A stretch of 64,000 bases of DNA, taken from an uncultured Prevotellaceae bacterium. Its GTDB lineage: Bacteria; Bacteroidota; Bacteroidia; Bacteroidales; Bacteroidaceae. Where the stretch lies: positions 1 through 64,000 of the forward strand of contig CADCCB010000015.1 in the NCBI GenBank assembly GCA_902799905.1. Direction: 5' to 3'. Positions 56,709 through 64,000 of the stretch are shown here, in pieces; position 1 is the stretch's first letter, and every line of letters begins with the position of its first letter. The notes beneath the pieces were generated by a model that saw only the letters and a program-made list of their open reading frames with translations, made no database searches and was not told the origin of the DNA. Both the position numbers and the translations under genes were made by a program.

Positions 56709-57581
56709 ATGAAAAGGTTATTTGTGATGGCTGCCCTGATAGGCTTTGCCAGTCTACAAGCCTCGGCAGAGGTCGTAGGCGACACGATTGTGATTAAGGA
56801 TGCGGACAAGGTGCGTATTGAGAACAGTGCCAACGAACAGCGTATCTTCATCGAAGGTGCAAAGTATGACTCTGACTTCAGATACAACCAAACTATTCCC
56901 TACAGCGATTCGTCGGCAGTGAAACGCGAACTCAAGGGTTCCAGAAGTGTCGGTAAGTATGTTGTCAAGGATGGTAAAGAGCCAAACAAGACACCAAAGT
57001 GGGCACCTGGAGAATATGTCAATCTTGGCTTAGGCACGATGGTGGGTGCTCCTGACGGCTATAGTTTTAAGGTGTGGCCCTCGTGGGAGATCGGGGCCGG
57101 TCTCACGGCAGAATGGCGTCCCTTCGGCGAGAAGAATGTGTGGAGTATCGGCTTTGGTATTGGCTGGCGCTACTATCGCATGTCAAACGCTTCCTACTGG
57201 GTGAAGACAAATAACGTGATGGGACTGGCACCCTATGCTGCCGGTCAGGATGACAGGGTGACCTCAATGACGGCATTCAGCCTGCAGGTGCCCATTACCT
57301 ATACCCATTACTTCACCGACGAAGATGGCTGGGGCTTTACCGTGGGCGGCATTGTCAACTTCAACACTGGTGCTCATGCTACCCGCGAGTACTCTGTGGG
57401 CGATGAGGATTTTGACATTGATCTCAATAAGATTGGTCAGCGTCCCATCACCATCGATTTGTTGGCTGTGGTGCGTATTCCCTCGTTCCCTGACGTGTAC
57501 TGCAAATATAGCCCCATGAAGTTCTTCAAGAGCGGTCGTGGGCCGGAAATGAACCAGTTGAGTTTCGGCGTCTATTTCTAA
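56709..57581 (+). CDS. Predicted outer-membrane beta-barrel protein
   Basis: The 290-residue product has a signal peptide (about residues 1-19, ASAE). A periplasmic or linker segment rich in charged residues (KDADKVRIENSANEQRIFIEG) follows, then alternating beta strands (YVNLGLGTMVGAP, WEIGAGLTAEWRPF, WSIGFGIGWRYYRM, FSLQVPITYTHYF) ending in the aromatic terminus QLSFGVYF typical of barrel proteins recognised by BamA. No specific family is recognised. ATG 56703 is also possible. It is convergent with the aminotransferase gene across a shared terminator. Confidence 0.78.
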   Translation: MKRLFVMAALIGFASLQASAEVVGDTIVIKDADKVRIENSANEQRIFIEGAKYDSDFRYNQTIPYSDSSAVKRELKGSRSVGKYVVKDGKEPNKTPKWAPGEYVNLGLGTMVGAPDGYSFKVWPSWEIGAGLTAEWRPFGEKNVWSIGFGIGWRYYRMSNASYWVKTNNVMGLAPYAAGQDDRVTSMTAFSLQVPITYTHYFTDEDGWGFTVGGIVNFNTGAHATREYSVGDEDFDIDLNKIGQRPITIDLLAVVRIPSFPDVYCKYSPMKFFKSGRGPEMNQLSFGVYF

Positions 57582-57600
57582 AGAACAGATAAGAAAAAAG

Positions 57601-57634
57601 CAATCCCATCGTCAACCGACGATGGGATTGTTTT
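57601..57634. terminator. Bidirectional terminator overlapping the aminotransferase stop
   Basis: Perfect 13-bp stem: CAATCCCATCGTC (57601-57613), loop AACC, GACGATGGGATTG (57618-57630), flanked by A and T tracts. The stem also encodes the last residues (NPIV) of the minus-strand aminotransferase. Confidence 0.85.
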
Positions 57635-58931
57635 CTTCAAATATGGTCATGCGCTCTTCCAGTTGACTGTACTGATGATCCTCAATAAACGAGGTGCAGA
57701 CACGCAAGCCTTCCTGATGGGAGCCAGTTGTGATGAGGCAGATGGCCGACACACCGTAGTACATCAGTTCGCGAGCCAACTGACCACTGGTCATACCAGG
57801 ATAGCCGATGGTGAAATAGAAACCGTCGGCTATTGGCTTGTCAAGGTCTTTGTCGTAAACCACATAGAATTTATGCTTGCAGAAAATCTCCTTCAGGCGG
57901 TGGGCACGCTCGCCATACACCTTGATGTCGTCGCGGAAACGGTATTCACCGTCGCAGGCGGCACGGAAGAGGGCGGCCAGGGCATATTGGGCCGAATGGC
58001 TGGTGCCGGAAGACAATGCATAAAGCATGCGGGTGGAGAACACGAGTCCGAAGGGCAGACCCTCGTAGCGGGCAGCCAAGTCGGGGAAGTGGCGGTGGAA
58101 CAGTTTGTCGCTAATACAAACCACGCCGATGCGCTCGCCGGCATAACTGAATGCTTTGGAACCGCTGATGAGTAGCATGTAGTTGTCCGTATAGCGGGCA
58201 ACAGTGGGCTGATAGGGCGGTTCGAAGGGCTTGCTTAGGTCCTGGCGGAAATCCATAGCGAAATAGGCCAGGTCTTCCATTACCACAGCATCGTACTGCG
58301 TAGCCAAAGCACCGATGGTCTGCAGTTCGCTCTCTGTGAGGCAGATCCAGGCGGGGTTGTTGGGATTGGAGTATACGATGGCGCAAATCCTTCCGCTTTT
58401 CAGATACGACTCCACCTTGGGACCCAGCAGGTCGCCGCGGAAGTCATAGACATCGAAAGTCTCGTAGTTCACACCCTGCACCTGAAGTTGCATCTTCTGA
58501 ACAGGGAAGCCAGGGTCGATGAACAGCACCGTGTCCTTGCCCTTTGTGGCCTGCGAACAGGTGAGGAACGAGGCAAAGGTTCCCTGCATGCTACCGCTGA
58601 CGGGCACGCAGCCTTCGGCGGCGATGTCGACACCGATGAAGGCCTTGACGAAACGCGAGGCCTGCTTCTTGAGTTCAGGGTAGCCCTGAATATCGGGGTA
58701 GGAGTGGGCGATGCCATCCTGCAGGGCCTTTATCTGTGCATCCACGCCCACCTTGGCGGCAGGCAGTCCAGGGATGCCCATCTCCATTTTGATATATTCC
58801 ACGCCGCTCTCTTTCTCGGCCATAGCGGCTACCTGCTTCACTTCGCGGATGGTGGCCTTGGCGAAGTCCTGAATGCCTAACTGGGCAATCAGTCCGTCGA
58901 CGATTTCTTTCTTGATAGGGGTTGGTTTCAT
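57612..58931 (-). CDS. PLP-dependent class I aminotransferase
   Basis: The 439-residue fold-type I aminotransferase shows the PLP-phosphate and Schiff-base region SGSKAFSYAGERIGV (Lys about residue 262), the YSNPNNPAW block and MEDLAYFAMDF before it. It lies downstream of iorBA on the same strand and probably supplies or removes 2-oxo acids (phenylpyruvate, indolepyruvate or branched-chain analogues) for that oxidoreductase. ATG 58931 is chosen; the in-frame region upstream lies inside iorB on another frame and is not coding. The stop codon lies inside a terminator hairpin. Confidence 0.9.
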   Translation of the reverse strand: MKPTPIKKEIVDGLIAQLGIQDFAKATIREVKQVAAMAEKESGVEYIKMEMGIPGLPAAKVGVDAQIKALQDGIAHSYPDIQGYPELKKQASRFVKAFIGVDIAAEGCVPVSGSMQGTFASFLTCSQATKGKDTVLFIDPGFPVQKMQLQVQGVNYETFDVYDFRGDLLGPKVESYLKSGRICAIVYSNPNNPAWICLTESELQTIGALATQYDAVVMEDLAYFAMDFRQDLSKPFEPPYQPTVARYTDNYMLLISGSKAFSYAGERIGVVCISDKLFHRHFPDLAARYEGLPFGLVFSTRMLYALSSGTSHSAQYALAALFRAACDGEYRFRDDIKVYGERAHRLKEIFCKHKFYVVYDKDLDKPIADGFYFTIGYPGMTSGQLARELMYYGVSAICLITTGSHQEGLRVCTSFIEDHQYSQLEERMTIFEENNPIVG

Positions 58932-58977
58932 TATTTTCGTTATGACGTTAAATCGTTTAATCGTTATTCCGAAATAA
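58932..58977. repeat. Short CG-anchored repeat between the aminotransferase and iorB
   Basis: CGTTATGA, CGTTAAAT, CGTTTAAT, CGTTATTC units follow an approximate period of 8, as in the longer arrays at 30967 and 43128. Confidence 0.5.
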
Positions 58978-59550
58978 TCACTTCTGCGCCTCGCGTCCCA
59001 GAGCCAGCGCTTTGATGTTGGCTTCGACGATAGCCTCCCCCTTGCGACCGAAGACGCGACGGATAGCATCTTCCAGTTTCTCGTACTCGATGCCGAGGGC
59101 CTTCTGGGCTGCACCCAATAGGATGACATTGGCCGAACGGGGCACACCGTTGTCCTTGGCCATCTGCTCAATATTTATGCTGATGACTTGTGGCAACTTG
59201 GCGAGGTCGGCCTTGATGACTTCCATGTCAGGATAGTTGGGTATATTGACGAAGGGGGTGCTGCTGGTGATGATCCAGCCTTCCTTATTTAAATAAGGTA
59301 TATAGCGCAGAGCCTCCATGGGTTCCATCGAGATGATGACATCGGCACCGCCACGCGGAATGAGGTCACTATGGATGGGGTCGGAGGAGATGCGCAGATT
59401 CGACTGCACATCACCGCCACGCTGGCTCATGCCGTGCACCTCGGCCTGCTTGATGTATAGGTTCTCGTTCATGGCGGCTTCGCCTATGATGGTGGCAATG
59501 GAGAGGATGCCTTGTCCTCCTACGCCGCAAAGGATAATATCTGTTTTCAT
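58978..59550 (-). CDS. iorB: Indolepyruvate:ferredoxin oxidoreductase beta subunit
   Basis: The 190-residue gamma-type subunit of the 2-oxoacid:ferredoxin oxidoreductase superfamily has CGVGGQGILSIATIIGEAA at the start, EVHGMSQRGGDVQSNLR and SANVILLGAAQKALG. With IorA it oxidatively decarboxylates aryl pyruvates to arylacetyl-CoA, or works in the reductive direction in gut anaerobes. It is separated from iorA by 63 bases that include an AGTGAARA-type repeat. Confidence 0.95.
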   Translation of the reverse strand: MKTDIILCGVGGQGILSIATIIGEAAMNENLYIKQAEVHGMSQRGGDVQSNLRISSDPIHSDLIPRGGADVIISMEPMEALRYIPYLNKEGWIITSSTPFVNIPNYPDMEVIKADLAKLPQVISINIEQMAKDNGVPRSANVILLGAAQKALGIEYEKLEDAIRRVFGRKGEAIVEANIKALALGREAQK

Positions 59551-59584
59551 ATTCTTTTACTTCGAACTTTATGATAACATGAGA

Positions 59585-59620
59585 GCGGAAGCAAATTTCT
59601 CACTCTTCACTTTTCACTTC
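59585..59620 (-). repeat. Third copy of the (AGTGAARA)n-ATTTGCTTCCGC element
   Basis: On the minus strand this reads AGTGAAAAGTGAAGAGTGAG, then AAATTTGCTTCCGC, as in the two copies at 22704-22853. It overlaps the last codons of iorA (AQK, stop). Confidence 0.7.
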
Positions 59621-61239
59621 TGAGCCTTCTTCTGCTTTAAGTGTCTCTGCAATGTCTGCATGCACTCACGGCGGGGGATGATAACACTGGTACCCTTATA
59701 ATTGATCTCGTCGCGGATAATCTGGGTAATCTCCGGCATGTTCTTCGGCAGGGGAACGACCACCTTCAGATGTTCGTCGCTGAGTCCAAGTCCGCGGCAT
59801 ATTGCCTCGAACTTGTTTGTGCCAGCCGAGTCCTGTCCACCCGTCATACCTGTGGTTAGGTTGTCTGAGATAATGACGGTGATGTTGGCATTTTCGTTGA
59901 TGGCATCGAGAAGACCCGTCATGCCGCTGTGGGTGAAGGTAGAGTCGCCAATGATGGCAACGGCAGGCCACTGACCTGCGTCAGCAGCGCCCTTGGCCAT
60001 CGTGATGGAGGCTCCCATATCAACGCACGAATGGATGGCGCGGAAGGGCGGCAGGAAGCCTAAGGTATAGCAGCCGATGTCACCAAAGACACGGGGATTG
60101 TCGTACTCCTTCAGTACCTCGTTCAGTGCTGCATAAACGTCGCGGTGACCGCAACCCTGACAGAGTGCAGGTGGACGGGGCACGACGTCTTCGCATGGGG
60201 CGAAGCCGTTTTGATTTAAGTTTTGTGATTTGGGGTTTAAGATTTGGTTAAGCGCCTGCTTAACTGCATCGGGGGTGAGTTCACCCGTACGGGGTAAGGT
60301 GCCGTCCAGTTTGCCGCGAATGTTCTTCAGGTCAGCCACACCACGGACGATATCCTCAACGAATGGTTGTCCCTCCTCGACGATGAGCACCTGCTGGCAC
60401 TCGTCCATCAGACGGCGTACCAGTTTCTTGGGCAGCGGATACTGCGAGATCTTCAGGATGGGGTAGGGGCTCCCTCCGGGGAAGCACTCGTTGACATAGT
60501 TGAAGCCGATGCCGCTGGCCAGGATGCCTAACGACTTGTCTTGTCCTTCTACATATATATTATAGGTGGAATTTGCTGCGTCTTCTTCGAGTTGTGCCTG
60601 CTGGGCCGTCACGATGTCGTTGCGCTTGCGGGCATTGGCGGGCAGCAGCACCCAGTTGGCAGCCACGGCGTTGTAGTTGAGGTCGTTTTGTTGACGGGGA
60701 ACGTCAACACACTCTACGACGGCGCGGCTGTGGGCCATGCGGGTAGTGACACGCATCAGCACGGGCAACTTCTGCTGCTCAGAATACTCGAAGGCTACGG
60801 CCATCATGTCGTAAGCCTCCTGTTGGTTGGAGGGCTCGAAGGTGGGTATCATGGCAAACTTGCCATAGAAGCGCGAGTCCTGCTCGTCTTGAGAAGAGTG
60901 CATGGAGGGGTCATCGGCAACCAGTACAACCACACCACCGTTGACGCCCGTCATACCGCTGTTGACAAACGGGTCGGCGCAGACGTTCAGTCCTACGTGT
61001 TTCATACATACCAGTGCACGCTTACCCATAAACGACATACCTAAGGCAGCCTCCATAGCCGTCTTCTCGTTGGTGCTCCAACGGCTGTGGATGCCACGCT
61101 CCTTGGCCAGTGGGTTGCCCTGAATAAACTCTGTGATCTCTGTCGACGGCGTGCCGGGATAGGCGTACACACCACTCAGTCCTGCGTGGATGGCACCCAA
61201 AGCAATAGCCTCGTCGCCTAGTAGTAATCTTTTGTTCAT
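59614..61239 (-). CDS. iorA: Indolepyruvate:ferredoxin oxidoreductase alpha subunit, no ferredoxin domain
   Basis: The 541-residue catalytic subunit has an N-terminal pyrimidine-binding domain (YAYPGTPSTEITEF, NEKTAMEAALG) and a C-terminal TPP-binding domain (CQGCGHRDVYAAL about residue 380; GDSTFTHSGMTGLLDA and DN for Mg-TPP). The usual C-terminal 2[4Fe-4S] ferredoxin domain with its CxxCxxC clusters is absent: the protein stops after IIPRRECMQTLQRHLKQKKAQK. Electrons must then pass to another carrier. Residues about 333-345 (NPKSQNLNQN) come from an in-frame simple repeat in the linker between the two halves. Confidence 0.93.
   Translation of the reverse strand: MNKRLLLGDEAIALGAIHAGLSGVYAYPGTPSTEITEFIQGNPLAKERGIHSRWSTNEKTAMEAALGMSFMGKRALVCMKHVGLNVCADPFVNSGMTGVNGGVVVLVADDPSMHSSQDEQDSRFYGKFAMIPTFEPSNQQEAYDMMAVAFEYSEQQKLPVLMRVTTRMAHSRAVVECVDVPRQQNDLNYNAVAANWVLLPANARKRNDIVTAQQAQLEEDAANSTYNIYVEGQDKSLGILASGIGFNYVNECFPGGSPYPILKISQYPLPKKLVRRLMDECQQVLIVEEGQPFVEDIVRGVADLKNIRGKLDGTLPRTGELTPDAVKQALNQILNPKSQNLNQNGFAPCEDVVPRPPALCQGCGHRDVYAALNEVLKEYDNPRVFGDIGCYTLGFLPPFRAIHSCVDMGASITMAKGAADAGQWPAVAIIGDSTFTHSGMTGLLDAINENANITVIISDNLTTGMTGGQDSAGTNKFEAICRGLGLSDEHLKVVVPLPKNMPEITQIIRDEINYKGTSVIIPRRECMQTLQRHLKQKKAQK
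60209..60248. repeat. In-frame simple repeat inside iorA
   Basis: On the minus strand AAATCTTAAACC, CCAAATCAC, AAAACTTAAATC units encode ILNPKSQNLNQN in the inter-domain linker. It is related to, but diverged from, the CCTCAAA repeats at 1411 and 39613. Confidence 0.65.
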
Positions 61240-61275
61240 ATTGTTTAGAATGTATTAAAATTCAGTTTGAGGGTG

Positions 61276-61294
61276 CAAATATACAATATTTTTG
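61276..61294. promoter_or_regulatory. Back-to-back promoters of iorA and porP
   Basis: TATATTTG on the minus strand (61276-61283) and TATTTTTG on the plus strand (61287-61294) are only 3 bases apart. A plus-strand TTTG lies at 61266-61269. The two transcripts must compete for the same short region. Confidence 0.65.
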
Positions 61295-61328
61295 CCTTTT
61301 CCCCAAATTTTTATAATAAAAAGGTGAG

Positions 61329-62285
61329 TTGGGCGTTATTATCAACGTGTTAAGGCGAAGTCTCACGATATTGGCCCTGTTACTGATGGCTCTGCAGGAA
61401 GCAACGGCACAGTACGACCCGTCGTTCAGTCACTACTGGACGATGGAAACGGCCTATAATCCGGCTGCGGCTGGTAAAGAGTCGAAATTGAACGTGGTGG
61501 CTGCCTATAACATGTCGATGGTGGGTTTTGAGAATAACCCGCGAACCTTGTATGCTGCGGCCGATATGCCGTTTTTCTTCGCAGGTGCCTATCACGGTGT
61601 GGGTGCTCAGTTGATAAACGACGATATCGGTGCCTTCTCGCATAAGAAGTTCTCAGTGATCTATGCCTATAAGCAGAAATTGTTGGGCGGCACGCTGAGC
61701 ATCGGTGTTCAGCCCGGGTTCCTGAGCGAGTCGTTGAAGGGGTCGAAACTCGATTTGGAAGATACGGGTGATGAGGCATTCTCAACCTCCGATGTCACTG
61801 GAACCGCCTTCGACGTGAGTGTCGGACTCTACTATCAGCGTAAATGGTGGTATCTGGGAGCATCCGTACAACATGCTATGGAACCGCAGGTGGAACTGGG
61901 AGAAACGAACGAACTGGATGTGGCCAGGACGTATTATTTGATGGCCGGATGCAATATTCGCTTTAAAAATCCGTTCTTATCAATACAGCCCTCTGTAATG
62001 GGACGTTATGACGGGGTTGGCTATCGTGCCGACGTGACAGCCCGTCTGACTTATTCGCATGACGGAAAGGTGATGTATGCCGGGGCGGGCTATAGTCCCA
62101 CTAACTCGGTAACCGTCTATCTGGGTGGTACGTTTCATGGCATCATGCTGGGCTACAGTTACGAGATGTACACCTCAGCCGTCAATATGGGCAATGGCAG
62201 CCACGAACTGTTCGTGGGCTATCAGACTGACATCAACCTCTTTAAAAAGGGGCGTAACCGGCATCAGAGTGTGAGAATACTTTGA
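61329..62285 (+). CDS. porP: PorP/SprF-family type IX secretion membrane protein
   Basis: The 318-residue outer-membrane protein of the PorP/SprF family has a signal peptide (TILALLLMALQEATAQ). The characteristic start of the mature chain is YDPSFSHYWTMETAYNPAAAGKE, followed by strands such as VGAQLINDDIGAFSHKKFSVIYAYK and SLGIQPG-like SIGVQPGFLSES. No ATG is suitable: TTG 61329 or GTG 61347 must be used, and the latter gives the more compact signal peptide. It precedes gldK and gldL, the usual T9SS core order. Confidence 0.92.
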   Translation: MGVIINVLRRSLTILALLLMALQEATAQYDPSFSHYWTMETAYNPAAAGKESKLNVVAAYNMSMVGFENNPRTLYAAADMPFFFAGAYHGVGAQLINDDIGAFSHKKFSVIYAYKQKLLGGTLSIGVQPGFLSESLKGSKLDLEDTGDEAFSTSDVTGTAFDVSVGLYYQRKWWYLGASVQHAMEPQVELGETNELDVARTYYLMAGCNIRFKNPFLSIQPSVMGRYDGVGYRADVTARLTYSHDGKVMYAGAGYSPTNSVTVYLGGTFHGIMLGYSYEMYTSAVNMGNGSHELFVGYQTDINLFKKGRNRHQSVRIL

Positions 62286-62331
62286 GAATAGGTAAAGAAG
62301 TGAAAAGTTGAAAAATATAAGACATAATGAT

Positions 62332-63834
62332 ATGAGACCAATTGTGAATACGACCAGACAAGAAGAAAAGGGTGCAAAGGTGGTTTTACCTTTTTACCTT
62401 ATTGCCTTTTTGTTTTTACTGACGAGTTGTTTCGGCGGCAAGACCGCCACTTCGTCGGGAGGTGAGTTGACAGGAGCCAGCGGCAAGGCTTTTTCTGAGC
62501 CTGCGCCCTATGGTATGGTGCTCGTCAAACGAGGCCATCTGCGTATGGGTATAGAGAATACTGACTCCCTTTGGGGCAAGCAGACACCCGTGAGGGATAT
62601 CTCGGTAGAGGGCTTCTGGATGGATGATACGGAGATTACGAACTCTGAGTATCGCCAGTTTGTCAACTATGTGCGCGATTCCATCATCCGCGAGCGTCTG
62701 GCTGACCCCAACTATGGTGGTGACGAGAGTTACAAGATTGAGGAAGACAAGAATGGCGATCCTGTGAAGCCGCACCTGAACTGGAAAAAGTCTCTGCCTC
62801 GTAAGCCTAATGAGGACGAGTTGCGTGCCATAGAGAGTGTCTACGTGACCAATCCTGTGACGGGCGAGAAGATGCTTGATGCTAGTCAGATGAATTACCG
62901 CTACGAAATCTACGACTACACCGAGGCTGCCTTGCGCCGTAACCGACTGAACCCCAGTGAGCGTAACTTGAATACCGATGTGGCCGTCAATCCCAATGAG
63001 CAGGTATGGATATCAAAAGATACGGCCTATATCGATGACGAGGGAAAAATTGTGCGTCAGACCATCAACCGCCAGTTGACAGGTCCGTGGGACTTTCTCA
63101 ATACGTACATTATTAATATATATCCTGATACGACCTGCTGGGTGAACGACTTTCCCAATGCCGACAATGAGACGTATATGCGCAGTTACTTCTCCAATTC
63201 GGCCTACAACGACTATCCCGTGGTGGGTGTCACTTGGGAGCAAGCCAACGCCTTCTGTGCATGGCGTACTGAGTTTTTGCTGAAGGGTCTCGGACCTGCT
63301 GCCCGTTTCGTGCAGCGCTACCGTCTGCCGACTGAGGCCGAGTGGGAGTATGCCGCACGCGGCAAAGACCAGAACGAGTTTCCTTGGGATAACGAGGATG
63401 TGGCCAGCGGCAAGGGTTGCTTCTATGCCAACTTCAAACCCGATAACGGCAACTACACCAAGGATGGTAACCTGATTACCTCGAAAGTGGGTATCTACAG
63501 TTCCAACTCGAATGGCCTCTATGATATGGCAGGCAATGTGGCCGAATGGACTTCGACCATCTATACCGAGGCTGGTGTGGATGCTATGAACGACATCAAT
63601 CCGCAGTTGAAGTATAACGCTGCCGCAGAAGACCCCTACCGTCTGAAAAAGAAGAGTGTTCGTGGTGGCTCGTGGAAGGATCCAGAGAGTTATATCCGCT
63701 CTGCCTGGCGTTCAAGTGAGTATCAAAACCAGCCGCGCTCGTACATCGGCTTCCGTTGTGTGCGCAGCCTGGCTAATACCACCAGCGACAAGGCGAAGCC
63801 CGTGAAGGCTTCTGCCAAGAAGGCAAGAAAATAG
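62332..63834 (+). CDS. gldK: T9SS ring lipoprotein GldK/PorK
   Basis: The 500-residue lipoprotein has a lipobox LLTSC (about residue 35) after an unusually long N-terminal tail. The rest is a formylglycine-generating-enzyme/SUMF1-like fold (FWMDDTEITNSEYRQF; YRLPTEAEWEYAARG about 330; GLYDMAGNVAEWTS about 400; SVRGGSW; YIGFRCVRS). GldK forms the periplasmic ring under the outer membrane with GldN in type IX secretion; the catalytic role of the fold is not needed. ATG 62332 is chosen over an upstream TTG that sits in an AGTGAAAA-like tract. Confidence 0.94.
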   Translation: MRPIVNTTRQEEKGAKVVLPFYLIAFLFLLTSCFGGKTATSSGGELTGASGKAFSEPAPYGMVLVKRGHLRMGIENTDSLWGKQTPVRDISVEGFWMDDTEITNSEYRQFVNYVRDSIIRERLADPNYGGDESYKIEEDKNGDPVKPHLNWKKSLPRKPNEDELRAIESVYVTNPVTGEKMLDASQMNYRYEIYDYTEAALRRNRLNPSERNLNTDVAVNPNEQVWISKDTAYIDDEGKIVRQTINRQLTGPWDFLNTYIINIYPDTTCWVNDFPNADNETYMRSYFSNSAYNDYPVVGVTWEQANAFCAWRTEFLLKGLGPAARFVQRYRLPTEAEWEYAARGKDQNEFPWDNEDVASGKGCFYANFKPDNGNYTKDGNLITSKVGIYSSNSNGLYDMAGNVAEWTSTIYTEAGVDAMNDINPQLKYNAAAEDPYRLKKKSVRGGSWKDPESYIRSAWRSSEYQNQPRSYIGFRCVRSLANTTSDKAKPVKASAKKARK

Positions 63835-63838
63835 AATG

Positions 63839-63887
63839 GAAAGTCGTAATGACGTAATATCGTATAACGTAATATCGAAAAAGCGAA
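63839..63887. repeat. CGTAATAT octamer repeat between gldK and gldL
   Basis: Units CGTAATGA, CGTAATAT, CGTATAA, CGTAATAT, CGAAAAAG, CGAAATGA keep a period of about 8 and run into the gldL start codon (ATG within AAATGACG). Confidence 0.65.
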
Positions 63888-64000
63888 ATGACGAAATACA
63901 GCAAATTGAATATTATCTACCGCTTGCAGAAGTGGCTGGATAGCGTTCCTGGGCAGACGTTCATGAACTATGCCTATAGTTGGGGTGCATCGATTGTGAT
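63888..64000 (+). CDS. gldL: T9SS motor protein GldL/PorL, partial
   Basis: Only the first 37 complete codons are in the window (the end is cut off by the window edge): MTKYSKLNIIYRLQKWLDSVPG, then QTFMNYAYSWGASIVI. The NYAYSWGASIVI stretch starts the first transmembrane helix of GldL, which with GldM forms the proton-driven inner-membrane motor of type IX secretion. gldM and gldN would be expected next. Confidence 0.9.
   Translation, partial: MTKYSKLNIIYRLQKWLDSVPGQTFMNYAYSWGASIV

Noticed and set aside
62332-63834. Formylglycine-generating sulfatase activator
   Set aside because: The fold fits, but the lipoprotein signal and the porP-gldK-gldL context identify it as the T9SS ring protein.

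Overview
The window looks like chromosome of a Prevotella-type Bacteroidales bacterium (Prevotella, Segatella or Xylanibacter). The grounds are: Bacteroidota promoters of the form TAnnTTTG in front of many genes; very few Shine-Dalgarno sequences; a type IX secretion (PorP/GldK/GldL) operon; BspA-like leucine-rich repeat proteins; LytTR and membrane-bound AraC regulation; and many xylan- and arabinan-degrading enzymes. No tRNA, rRNA, CRISPR array or intact transposase gene was seen.

Layout. 0.1-12 kb: YfhO-type membrane protein, glycine-zipper lipoprotein, RlpA, NADP glutamate dehydrogenase, a GH127/GH146-type beta-L-arabinofuranosidase, a large receiver plus PEP-synthase-like ATP-grasp protein, and a YqiA-type hydrolase with a degenerate HAD-like tail. 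12-16 kb: a candidate small RNA, a secreted GH43, aquaporin and a WG-repeat lipoprotein. 16-22.7 kb: a TolC/MacA/MacB-like export operon running into a LytS/LytTR two-component pair. 22.9-27.5 kb: class II aldolase, then a duplicated pair of small secreted proteins flanking a membrane-anchored kelch-AraC regulator. 27.7-42.6 kb: a xylan-degradation region with two divergent operons: symporter-GH10-GH43-ECF sigma-GH67 on the minus strand, and a sialate-esterase-type enzyme, GH115, GH97 and a second large GH43 around it. 42.7-45.9 kb: an ACT protein and two phenylacetate-CoA ligases. 46-54.5 kb: an accessory-looking stretch with small secreted proteins, a 305-bp MITE-like element, a broken toxin-antitoxin pair, a transmembrane Ser/Thr kinase with extracytoplasmic LRRs, an HTH-type regulator, a BspA-like LRR protein, a 54-residue acidic peptide and a duplicated promoter/hairpin block. 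54.5-61.2 kb: ADP-forming acyl-CoA synthetase, an outer-membrane protein, an aminotransferase and indolepyruvate:ferredoxin oxidoreductase (iorBA). 61.3-64 kb: porP, gldK and the start of gldL.

How they work together. GH10, GH43, GH67, GH115 and the esterase can together dismantle acetylated glucuronoarabinoxylan, with the symporter importing products. The ACT/PaaK cluster, IorAB, the aminotransferase and the ADP-forming synthetase fit interconversion of aromatic amino acids, 2-oxo acids, arylacetyl-CoAs and arylacetates. The T9SS genes could serve export of surface proteins.

The most unusual signals are short repeats. Octamer arrays and (AGTGAARA)n or (AATTCTT)n blocks sit at gene junctions inside operons. 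Related CCTCAAA-type repeats are inserted in frame in at least three unrelated proteins, and a 26-bp perfect palindrome lies inside the acyl-CoA synthetase gene. Other items worth attention are the kelch-AraC duplication locus, the ECF sigma gene overlapped by two glycosidase genes, the kinase-LRR protein and the promoter-hairpin-terminator small RNA candidate.
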